Assembly: GCA_020310875.1 (NCBI GenBank)
Contig: CM035415.1
Span: 1-64,000, forward strand
DNA: 64,000 nucleotides
Reading direction: 5' to 3'
Source: Ceratopteris richardii
Lineage: Eukaryota; Streptophyta; Polypodiopsida; Polypodiales; Pteridaceae
Position numbers and translations under genes: made by a program. Of this stretch, positions 44,501 to 55,455 are shown one piece after another; position 1 is the first letter of the stretch, and every line of letters begins with the position of its first letter. The notes under the pieces are model-generated. The model searched no databases. It saw only the letters and a program-made list of their open reading frames with translations, and was not told where the DNA came from.

Positions 44501-47500
44501 CAAATTTTAAAAAAAATTAGCACTTTAATTTTTCCCGAATATGCTTGTCTATCGCGATAGATGGTGTCTGTCGTGATAGACGCTCACTATCACGTGGGGC
44601 TGTCTAACACGATAGATGATGTGTGTCATGATAGACGGTATCTATCGTGGGGCTCTGTCTATTGCGATAGATGAGTGTTTGTCACAATAGACCATGATTT
44701 TCGTGTGTCGTGAGCTTGTCTGTCATGATAGACGAGGTCTATCCTGATAAACGAGCTCTATCATGATAGATGAGGTGTATTGTCTGTTGTGCTTTGATTT
44801 GTTGGGATAGAGAGGATATAGCCATGTAGTATTCGCCATGAGCTTTCCAACAAGCTCTAGAGCTCAAATTTCATGTGAAAAAGTTATGTCAATTCAGGGT
44901 TTGGGGGGTTAAAATACATAACTAGGACCTTTCAGGATTTAAGTGCATTTTGTCTATGGCCTTAGTAATTGTATCGATAATTGGGAGTGCAAATATGCCT
45001 GAAATTTAGCACATACTTTCAAAAAAATTAGCACTTTAATTTTAGCCGAATATGCTTGTTTATCATGATAGATGGTGTTTATCATGATAGATGCTAATTG
45101 TCGAGTAGGCCTATCTATCATGATAGACAGAGTCTCTCACAATAAACAATATCTATCATGGGGCTTCGTCTATTGCGATAAACGAGGTCTATCGTGATAG
45201 ATGAGGTTTATCATGATAGACGAGGTCTATCATCTGTCGTGCTTTGTTCGGTCATGATAGATGGGATATTGTAATGTAGTATTCACCATGAGATTTCCAA
45301 CAAGCTCTACAACTCAAAAAATGGATTTCATATGAAAAAGTTATGTCAATTCAGGGTTTAGGGGGGTTAAAACAGATAATGAGGACATTTTAGGATTTTA
45401 GTGCATTTTTTCTAAGGCCTTAGTAATTGTATGGATAATTTGGAGTGCAAATATGCCCAAAGTTTAGCACAAATTTTGAAAAAAATTAGCACTTTAATTT
45501 TAGTCAAATATGCTTGTCTATCGCTATAGATGGTGTCTGTCGTGCTAGACGCTGACTGTCGCATGGGCATATCTATCGCGTTAGATGGTGTCTATCGTGA
45601 TAGATGGTATCTATCATGGGGCTTTTTCTATTGCGATAGACAGGTGTCTGTCACAATAGGCCGTGATTGTCATCTATCGTTGGCCTATCTATCGTGATAG
45701 ACGGGGTCTATCGTCTATCATGTTTCCTATCTATCACGATAGACAATGTCTGTCGCAGTAGATGGTATCTATCGTGGGACTGTGTCTATCGCGATAGATG
45801 GATGTCTGTCAAGATAAACTGTGACTATCATTTGTGGTGATACCCAAGTCCTTTCGTCCATCGTGTTTTGGTCTGTCCCGATAGACACAATTTGTCATGG
45901 GGCTCTATCTATCATGATAGATGATGTTTGTCACGATTGAGAAGGTCTGTCATGATAGACGAGGTCTATCATTTGTCGTGCTTTGGGCTATTATGATAGA
46001 AGGGATATTGCCATGTAGTATTCACCACGAGCTTTCCAACAAGCTCTAGAGCTCAAAAACTGGATTTCATATGAAAACGTTATGTCAATTCAGGGTTGAG
46101 GGGGTTAAAACAAATAATCACGACCTTTTAGGAATTTAGTGCATTTTTTCTAAGGCCTTAGTAATTGTATGGATAATTGAGAGTGCAAATATGCCCAAAA
46201 TTTAGCACAAGTTTTCAAAAAAAATAGCACTTTAATTTTTGTTCAATATGCTTGTCCATCGTGATAGAAGGTGTGTGTTGCGATAGAGGCTGAGAATCAC
46301 GTTGGCCTGTCTATCGCGATAGATGATGTCTCTCCTAATAGACCGTATCTATCATGGGGCTCTATCTATTGTGATAGACGAGTGCCTATCACCATAGACC
46401 GTGATTGTTGTCTATCGTGATAGACGGGCTCTATCGTCCGTCATGTTTCTTGTCCATCACGATAGATGGTGTCTTTCGCGATAGATGGTATTTATCATGG
46501 GGCTCTTTCTATCATGATAGACAGGTTTCTCTCGTGATAGACAGTGACTGTCATCTATCACGATAGATGGGGTCTATCCTCCATTGTGTTTTGCTCTATC
46601 TTGATAGACACAATTTGTCGTGGGGCTCTGTCTGTCATGATAGAGGAGGTCTGTCGCGATAGACAAGGTCTATCCTCTATCATTCTTTGGTCTATGGCAA
46701 TAGACGGGATATTGTTGTATAGTATTCACCACGAGCTTTCAAACAAGCTCTAGAGCTCAAAAGACGTATTTCATATGAAAAAGTTATGCTAATTCAAGAT
46801 TTAGGGGGTTCAAATAGACAATCAGCACCCTTCAAGATTTTAGTGCATTTTGTATAAGGCTTAGTAATTGTATTGATAATTGAGAGTGCAAATATGCCCA
46901 AAATTTAGCACGAATTCTCAAAAAGTTAGCACTTTAATTTTTGCCAAATATGCTTGTCTATCACGATAGGTGATGTCTGTCGCGATAAACGCTGACTGTC
47001 GCGTGGGGCTGGTGTCTATCACAATAGATAGTATGTATCATGGGGCTCTTTCTATTGCGATAGACGGGTGTCTATCATGATAGACGTTGATTGTTGTCTC
47101 CCCTGGGCCTCTTTGTCGCGATAGATGGGGTCTATCATCCATCATAGTTCCTGCCTATCGCGATAGATAGTGTCTATCACAATAGACGGTATATATCATG
47201 GGGCTCTATCTGTCACGATAGATGGGTGTCTATCACGATAGACCAGGACTGTTGTTTGTTCCGATAGATGGTGTCTCCCACGATAGACGATGTCTGTCAC
47301 GAGACAGTGTCTATCACGATAGACGGTGTCTGTCACGATAGACGGGGTATATCGTCCGTCCTGTTTATGTCTGTCCCAATAAACACAATTTCTCGTGGGG
47401 CTTTGTTTGTCATGATAGAAGAGGTCTATTGCAATAGATGAGGTCTATCGTCTTTCGTGCTTTGGTCTTTCGTGATAGATGGGATATCGCCGTGTGGTAT

Positions 47501-48729
47501 TGACCACAAGCTTTGCTCTATCGTCCATCGTGTTTTGCTCTATCGTGATAGACACAATCTGTCGCCGGGCTCTGTTTGTCATGATAGAGGAGGTTTGTTG
47601 TGATAGACGAGGTCTATCCTCTATCATTCTTTGGTCTATCACAATAGACGGGATATTGCTTTATAGTATTCACCATGAGCTTTCCAACAAGCTCTAGAGC
47701 TCAGAAAACGGATTTGAGATGAAAACGTTATGTCAATTCAAGGTTGCGAGGGTTAAAACAGATAATCAGGACCTTTCACGATTTTAGTGCATTTTGTTTA
47801 AGACCTTAGTAATTGTATGGATAGTTGAGAGTGCAAATCTGCCCAAAATTTAGCACAAATTTTCAAAAAAATTAGCACTTTAATTTTTGCCGTATATGCC
47901 TGTCTATCACTAGAGATGGTGTTTGTCATGATAGACGTTGACTGTCATGTGGGCCTCTCTATCGCAATGGATGGTGTCTCTCACGATAGACATTATCTAT
48001 CGTGGGGCTCTTTCTATTTCAATAGACGTGTGCCTCTCATAATAGTCCGTGATTCTCCTCTCTCGTGGCCCTCTCTGTCACGATAAACAGGGTCTATTGT
48101 CCGTCATGTTTCCTGTTTATCATGATAGATGTTGTTCCTCGCGATAGAAGATATCTATCATGGGGATCTTTTTGTGGTGATAGATGGGTGTCTGTCACGA
48201 TAGACAGTGACTCTCATCTATCGTCCGTCCTGTTTTGGTCTATCACGATAGACACTGTTTGTTGTGGGGCTTTGTCTATCGTAATAGACGATGGCTATTG
48301 CAATAGACGAGGTCTATTGCAATAGATGAGGTTTATCGTCTGTCGTGTTTTTGTCTATTGCGATATACATGATATTTCCATGTAGTATTCACAACGACCT
48401 TTCCAAGAAACTCTAGAGCTCAAAAAATAGATTTCATATGAAAACGTTCACGGTTCAGGGGGTTAAAATAGATAATCATTACCTTTCACCATTTTAGTGC
48501 ATTTAGTCTAAGACTTACTAATTATATGGATAATTGAGAGTGAAAATATGCCCAAAATTTGGCACAAATTTTCAAAAAAATCAGCACTTAATTTTTGCTA
48601 AATATACTTGTATCTCGCGATAGACGCTGACTGTGGCGTGGGCTTGTCTATCGTGATAGACGGGTGTCTATCACGATATACTGTGACTATCGCCTGTCGT
48701 GATAAACGGTGTCTATCACGATAGACAAG

Positions 48730-49360
48730 GCTCTAGAGCTTTCAAACATGAGCTTTCAAACCATGTAATGTTCACCACGAGCTTTCGAACAAGCTCTAGA
48801 GCTCAAGAAACAGATTTCATATGAAAAAATTATGTCAATTCAAGATTCAAGTGGTTCAAATAGACAATCAACATCCTTCAAGATTTTAGTGCATTTTGTC
48901 TAAGGCTTACTAGTTGTATGGATAATTGAGAATGAAAATATGCCCAAAATTTTGCACAATTTTCAAAAGAATTAGCACTTTAATTTTTACTAAATATGCA
49001 TGTCTATCACGATAGACGGTGTCTATTGCGATAGATGCTGATTGTCACGTGGAGGTGTGTCTATCACGATATACCGTGACTATCATCTGTCGTGATAGAC
49101 GGTGTCTGTCATGATAGAAAGGGCTTGTCGTCCGTCGTGTTTTGGTCTTTCGTGATAGACACAATTTGTCGTGGGGTTCTATTTGTCATGATAGAGGAGG
49201 TCTATCACGATAGACGAGGTCTATCACGATAGAAGAGGTCTATCATGATAGACGAACTCTATCATGATAGACGAGGTCTATCATCTATCGTGCTTTGTTC
49301 TGTCATGATAGACAGGATATTGAGGAGTAGTATTCACAACGAGCCTTCCAACAAGCGCTA
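48730..49360 (+). repeat. Variant satellite subunits marking higher-order repeats, copy 2
   Basis: The junction variant (about 48729) and the GGAGTAGTATTCAC variant core (about 49324) occur in the same order as at 36409. It is offset by about 12.3 kb from copy 1 and about 3.86 kb from copy 3. Confidence 0.8.
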
Positions 49361-50448
49361 GAGCTCAAAAAATGGATTTCATATGAAAAAGTTAGATCAA
49401 TTCAGGGTTCTGTGAGTTAAAGTAGACAATAAAGAACTTTCACGATTTTAGTGCATTTTATCTAAGGCCTTAGTAATTTTATCGATAATTGAGAGTGCAA
49501 ATATGCCCAAAATTTAACACAAAGTTTCAAAAAAATTAGCACTTTAATTTTTGCCGAATATGCCTATCTAACGTGATAGAAGGTGTTTGTCGCGATAGAG
49601 GCTGAGTATCACGTCGGCCTCTCTATCGCGATAGATGGTGTCTCTCCTGATAGACGGTGTCTATCGTGGGGCTCTGTCTATTGTGATAGACGAGTGCCTA
49701 TCACAATAGACCATGATTGTCGTCTGTCGTGGGCTTGTCTGTCATGATAGACGGGGTCTATCATCCATCATCTTTCTTGTCTATCGCGATAGACGGTGTC
49801 TGTTGCGATAGACAGTATCTATCATTGGGCTCTGTCTATCATGATAGACAAGTGTCTGTGGTGATAGACAATGACTGTCCTCTATCACGATATAAAGGGT
49901 CTGTCCTCCGTCGTATTTTGCTCTATCGCGATAGACATAATTTTTCACGGGGCTCTCTCTATCATGATGGAGGAGGTCTGTTGCAATAGACGAGGTCTAT
50001 CCTCTATTTGTCTTTGGTCTATCGTAATAGATGGGATATTGCCATGTAGTATTCACCACCAGATAATCAGCACCCTTTAGGATTTTAGTGCTTTTTGTCT
50101 AAGGCTTAGTAATTCTATGGATAATTAAGAGTGCAAATATGCCCAAAATTTAGCACAAATTCTCAAAAAAATTAGCACTTTAATTTTTGCTAAATATGAT
50201 TGTCTATCGCGATAGGTGATGTCTGTTGTGATAGACGCTGACTATCGCGTGGGCCTATCTATCGCGATAGACGATGTCTGTTGCGATATACGATATCTAT
50301 CATGGAGCTCTATATATTGCGATAGACGCGTGTCTATCACGATAGCCCATGATTATCGTCTGTCATTGGCTTGTCTATCGGGATAGACAGGGTCTATCGT
50401 CTGTTATGTCTCCTATCTATCATGATAGATGGTGTCTATCACGATAGA

Positions 50449-50592
50449 TGATATCTATCATGGGGCTCTGTCTGTCATGATAGACGGGTGTCAATCGTGA
50501 TAGACAGTGACTCTCATTTGTGATATCTATCATGGGGCTCTGTCTGTCATGATAGACGGGTGTCTATCGTGATAGACGGTGACTCTCATTTG
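50449..50592 (+). repeat. 72-bp tandem duplication in a palindrome cluster
   Basis: Two consecutive ~72-bp copies run from TGATATCTATCATGGGGCTC to GACTCTCATTTG, differing at about two positions. This is a local duplication within one satellite unit. Confidence 0.85.
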
Positions 50593-52589
50593 TCATGATA
50601 GACGGGGTTTATTGTCTGTCATGTTTGGTCTGTCGCGATAGACACAATTTGTCATGGGGATCTATTTGTCATTCTAGATGAGGGCTATCACGATAGACGA
50701 GGTCAATGATCTGTCATGCTTTGGCCTAACGTGATAGTCAGGATATTGCCATGTAGTATTCACCACGAGCTTTCCAAAAAGCTCTAGAGCTCAAAAAACG
50801 GATTTCATATGAAAACGTTATGTCAATTCAGGTGTCATGGGGTTAAAATAGACAATCAGGACCTTTGAAGGTTTTAGTGCATTTTTTCTAAGGCCTTAGT
50901 AATTGTATGGATAATTGAGAGTGCAATTATGCCAAAAATTTCGCACACATTTTCAAAAAAATGAGCACTTTAATTTTTTCCGAATGTGCCTGTCTATCGC
51001 GATACATGGTGTTTGTTGCGATAGACACTCAGTGTCGCATGGGCCTATCTATAGTGATAGATGGTGTCTGTCACAATAGATAATATGTATCGTGGGGCTC
51101 TTTCTATTGCCATAGACGGGTGTCTATCACGATAGACATTGATTGTTGTCTGCCGTGGGCCTCTTTGTGGCGATAGATGGAGTCTATCGTCCATCATAAT
51201 TCCTGCCTATCGCGATAGACGGTGTCTCTCGCGATAGACGGTATCTATCATGGCGCTCTATCTTTCACAATCGATGGTGTCTATCACGATAGACCATGAC
51301 TATCATCTGTTCCGATACATGGTGTCTCTCGCGATAGACGATGTCTGTCACAATAGATGGTGTCTCTCACGATAGACAGGGTCTATCATCCCTCATGTTT
51401 ATGTATGTCCCAATAAACACAATTTGTCGTGGGGCTCTGTGTGTCATGATAGACAAGGTCTATTGCAATAGATGAGGTCTATCGTCTTTCGTGCTTTGGT
51501 TTGTCATGATAGACGGGATATCGCCGTGTAGTATTCACCACGAGCTTTCCAACAAGCTCTAGAGCTCAAAAAACAGATTTGATATGAAAAAGGTATGTCA
51601 ATTCAAGGTTGCGAGGGTTAAAATAGACAATCAGGACCTTTCAAGATTATAATGCATTTTGTCTAAGGCCTTAGTAATTATATGGATAATTGAGAGTGCA
51701 AATATGCCCAAAATTCAGCACAAATTTTCAGAAAAATTAGCACTTTAATTTTTTCCGTATATGTGTGTCTATCGCTACAGATGGTGTTTGTCATGATAGA
51801 CGTTGATTGTCATGTGGGCCTTTCTATCGCAGTGGATGGTGTCCGTCGCGATAGAGTATCTATCGTGGGGCTCTGTTTATTACGATAGATGCATGTCTCT
51901 CAAAATAGACCGCGATTGTCGTCTCTCGTGGCCCTCTTTGTCACGATAAACAGGGTCTATCATCCATCATGTTTCCTGTTTATCATGATAGAAACCGTTT
52001 CTTGTGATAGAAGATATCTATCATGGGGCTCTATTTGTCGCGATAGAGGGGTTCAGACATGATAGACCGTGACTCTCGTCTATCGTCTGTCATGTTTTGG
52101 TCTATCGCGATAGACACAATTTGTCACGGGGCTCTGTCTATCATAATAGACGAGGTCTATTGTAATAGATGAGTTCTATCGTCTATCGTGCTTTGGTCTA
52201 TTGCGATATACAAGATATTGCTATGTAGTATTCACCACGAGCTTTCCAACAAACTCTAGAGCTCAAAAAACGGATTTCATATGAAAACGTTCAGGATTTA
52301 GGGGTTGAAATAGATAATCAAAACCTTTCAGGATTTTAGTGCATTTTTTCTAAGGCTTACTAATTGTATAGATAATTGAGAGTGAAAATATGCCCAAAAT
52401 TTGGCACAAATTTTCAAAAAAATAAGAACTTTAATTTTTGCTAAATATGTTTGTCTCTTGCGATAGATGGTGTCTATCACGATAGACGTTGACTGTGGCA
52501 TGGGCCTGTCTATCGTGTAGACGGGTGTCTATCATGATATACCGTGACTATTGTCTATCGTGATAGACGATGTCTGTCACGATAGACAG

Positions 52590-53180
52590 GGCTCTAGAGC
52601 TTTTGAACAGGAGCTTTCGAACCATGTAATGTTCACCATGAGATTTCGAACAAGCTCTAGAGCTCAAAAAACGGATTTCAAATGAAAAAGTTATGTCAAT
52701 TCAAGATTCATGTGGTTCAAACAGACAATCAGCACCCTTTAGGATTTTAGTGCATTTGTTCTAAGGCTTACTAATTGTATGGATAATTGAGAGTGAAAAT
52801 ATGCCCAAAATTTGGCACAATTTTCAAAAAAATCAGCACTTTAATTTTTACTAAATATGCCTTTCTATCGCGATAGATGGTGTCTATTGTGATAGACGTT
52901 GATTGTCACGTGGATGGGTGTCTATCACGATATACCATGACTATCGTCTGTCGTGTAAGATGGTGTTTGTCATTATAGAAAGCGTCTGTCATCCATCGTG
53001 TTTTGGTCTGTTGTGATAGACACAATTTGTCGTGGGGCTCTATCTATCATGATATACGAGGTCTATCACGATAGACCAGGTCTATCACGATAGAAGAGGT
53101 CTATCGTCTATCTTGCTTTGTTCTATCATGATAGACAGGATATTGCGGAGTAGTATTCACCACGAGCCTTCCAACAAGCT
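52590..53180 (+). repeat. Variant satellite subunits marking higher-order repeats, copy 3
   Basis: Third occurrence of the variant pair (junction about 52589, GGAGTAGTATTCACC about 53147). It is cut by the copia A insertion 120 bp into the following core. Confidence 0.8.
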
Positions 53181-53303
53181 CTAGAGCTCAGAAAATGGAT
53201 TTCATATGAAAAAGTTATATCAATTCAGGGTTCTATGGGTTAAAACAGACAATAAGGAACTTTCACGATTTTAATGCATTTTGTCTAAGGCCTTAGTAAT
53301 TGT

Positions 53304-54378
53304 TGTTGGAACATCAAGCTTACACTATGCTTGAGGTGGATTTGATCTACATCAAAGGCTATCGCGTTGAAAGAATATCTGTTGGAGATTTCTTTTTCTT
53401 ATACTGATTTATTGTACTTTTTTGAGAGATTTTTGATGGTTCATTTACCGTTGTAAAAGCTTTGAGCTTTACACATGTAAAGGTAGAAAGATAGAGCCCA
53501 AATCCCATGAATTTGTGGTGGTTGAATTTGCATTCAATCAAGCAATCAATCACCTAAAAGTAGATCAAAAACTAGATATTCACTTTTCCTAGATTGTAGG
53601 AAAGTGAGTTGATTCCCTCCAACAACCATTCCCACCTTCATTTGAATTCAAATTTCACTTGTAGAAGTCGTGGAACACTCCTAGAGTCTATATAAAGACT
53701 TTAAATCACTTGTACAATACATGGAAGCAATATACATACATTTGTGACCATCATTGTCTTGCTCCTTCAATTCTCTGCATCATCGTCTTCACCAATAGTA
53801 ACCTTGTAGAGGCTGCTGCTCTCTCTCCAAAGCTTCAAATTGAGTGAAAGATGGCTCATTGAAGGGTATTAGTGTTTATGCCTTTAAAATTTCATAGCAT
53901 TTGGTTCAGTAGATTAAGAGAAATTTGAGTTTTTCTGTCTCGGGGTCAATCTCTGTGTATTCCTGAAAAATAGGAAGTACCACTGGTGAATGTCGCATTC
54001 ATTCCTATAGAATATTTTGTGTATTCCTTATAATTTTGTGCATTCCATACACTTAATCCTATGTGTATCACTCCCATAAAAGGATTTTTTCTAATTTTAA
54101 TCACGCTGGTCGCTACTGGCATTTGAAGTTCATTGTCTCTTCCATAGATAGTAAGTTTTTTGAGATAGTCGACCCGCGAACCTATCTATTTTGTATCGGC
54201 TCATTCTCCTTGATGCTCCAAAGTACATAGTGTGTTTCTTTGCTCTTATCACATGCATATAAGGTCTATTTGAGTCTCCGTAAGCTCAAGGGCTGGTCTT
54301 GTGCCGGTTGGCTTGACCAAACTTCGTCGCTTCGAAACGCACTTTTCTACCTTCTACAAGCTTCTCCAAGTTCTTTCA
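53304..54378 (+). repeat. Copia A 5' LTR
   Basis: About 1075 bp, starting TGTTGG and ending CA just before the primer site at 54380. The same opening (TTGGAACATCAAGCTTACAC) recurs at 63961 at the start of the 3' LTR. A TATATAAAG box lies at about 53690-53698. Confidence 0.85.
53689..53698 (+). promoter_or_regulatory. TATA box in copia A 5' LTR
   Basis: TATATAAAG lies about 385 bp into the LTR, a plausible U3 promoter position. The downstream boundary to R is not determined. Confidence 0.5.
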
Positions 54379-54379
54379 G

Positions 54380-54394
54380 TGGTATCCGAGCTAG
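54380..54394 (+). other. Primer binding site of copia A
   Basis: TGGTATCCGAGC differs by one base over its first 12 from the common plant copia primer site TGGTATCAGAGC complementary to initiator methionine tRNA. It lies one base after the LTR end. Confidence 0.8.
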
Positions 54395-54400
54395 ATCAAG

Positions 54401-55455
54401 ATGGTTGACGGCTTTCCCTCAATGATCGAGAAGCTTGATTGACACAACTACGCAGCTTGGCAAATCCGAATGGAGGCCTATTTGCAAGGTAGAAATCTTT
54501 ATGGAATTGTAGCAGGTGATGAAGCTATGCCTATTCCAAGATCCATAGGAGGATCTACACAAGAGAGACAGATAAGCTCACACTTTGGTGCGCAAGGGAT
54601 GCTCAAGCAAGGTCTTACATACTAAACTCTATCTCTGACTTTCTATTACCACATATTAGAGGATGCAAGACATCTCAAGAGACATGGGATGCCCTCGAGA
54701 CTTTCTTTTCTGCTAGTACCAAAGCAAGAAAGAATCATCTTTGGAACGAGTTCAACCAAATGAAGAAGGCACCTAAACAAACCATCAGAGAGTTTGTTAC
54801 CAAGGTCAAGGAGGTTGCGGATCAGTTAGCATCCATTAGGGAGCTGATTAAAGAAGAGGTCATGATGAGGCAAATTCTTAACGTCATTTGAAGTGATAAG
54901 CAATGGCAATCCTTCACGACGGCTTATGATCTCATCATGGATGTGCAAACTCCAGACTTCAACATCTTTCTTGGACAACTCTTCGATCAAGAAGCCAACA
55001 ATAGCATAAAGGAAGGTAACTCTTATCATGGTAATTCAACTAGTGTTCTATATGCAGATAAGAAGGATAAGAAGCAGAAAGGCAAGAAGAAGGAAGAAGA
55101 TGAAGAAGAGACTTCCCAAGCCAACTTCGCAAGCAAGAGCAAGTGGAAAGGGAAGAAGAAAGGACCAAAGCAAGAAAAAGCCAAAGGTCAGAATGTTCAA
55201 CCTTGTGTCATATGCGATAAGACCAACCACACCACTCAGAATTGTTGGTTCAATGGGAAGACCCAGAAAGGAAGTGGAAGAGGTGGATATGGCAACAATA
55301 GAGGGAGAGGTGGACCCAACTTCAACAATAGAATCTATAATAGAACGGACTACAACAATTATTCAGAAGATCAACCACATGAAGACTCATTGCTTCTTAT
55401 GAATCTTAGCCACAAAGAAGGTAAAGAAGATGATCATTTATTCTACATAGATTAA
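54401..55455 (+). pseudogene. Copia A gag (nucleocapsid) and protease start, broken
   Basis: The ATG at 54401 opens MVDGFPSMIEKLD, then TGA at 54440-54442 (aligned with Arg in element B, so CGA to TGA). A frameshift lies near 54510-54530, with a further TGA at 54889-54891. From 54937 the frame is open through the zinc knuckle CVICDKTNHTTQNC (about 55204-55245) and a Gly/Arg/Asn-rich stretch to the protease active site. There Asp-Ser-Gly has become Asp-stop-Gly (TAA at 55453-55455). The product would form the virus-like particle. Confidence 0.85.

Larger units (their letters stand above)
29554..53303 (+). repeat. Main palindromic satellite array, second block (~36 units)
   Basis: Cores (~235 bp) start near 29983, 30804, 31495, 32132, 32891, 33268, 33922, 34632, 35427, 36052, 36448, 36924, 37632, 38312, 39112, 39932, 40643, 41395, 42122, 42838, 43558, 44312, 44829, 45269, 46018, 46722, 47668, 48384, 48767, 49329, 50050 (truncated), 50756, 51530, 52228, 52632 and 53152. 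Most spacings are 640-820 bp, with a class of short units near 380-560 bp. Between cores are clusters of the self-complementary 16-mer GTCTATCGCGATAGAC and variants with TG, CA or TA-type changes at its two CpGs. All units have the same orientation. No gene lies inside. Confidence 0.95.

Noticed and set aside
22140-53303. Possible CRISPR array (regular short palindromic repeats)
   Set aside because: There are no unique spacers of constant length and no cas genes, the repeats are imperfect, the context is a plant nuclear genome, and the units are embedded in a longer satellite core.
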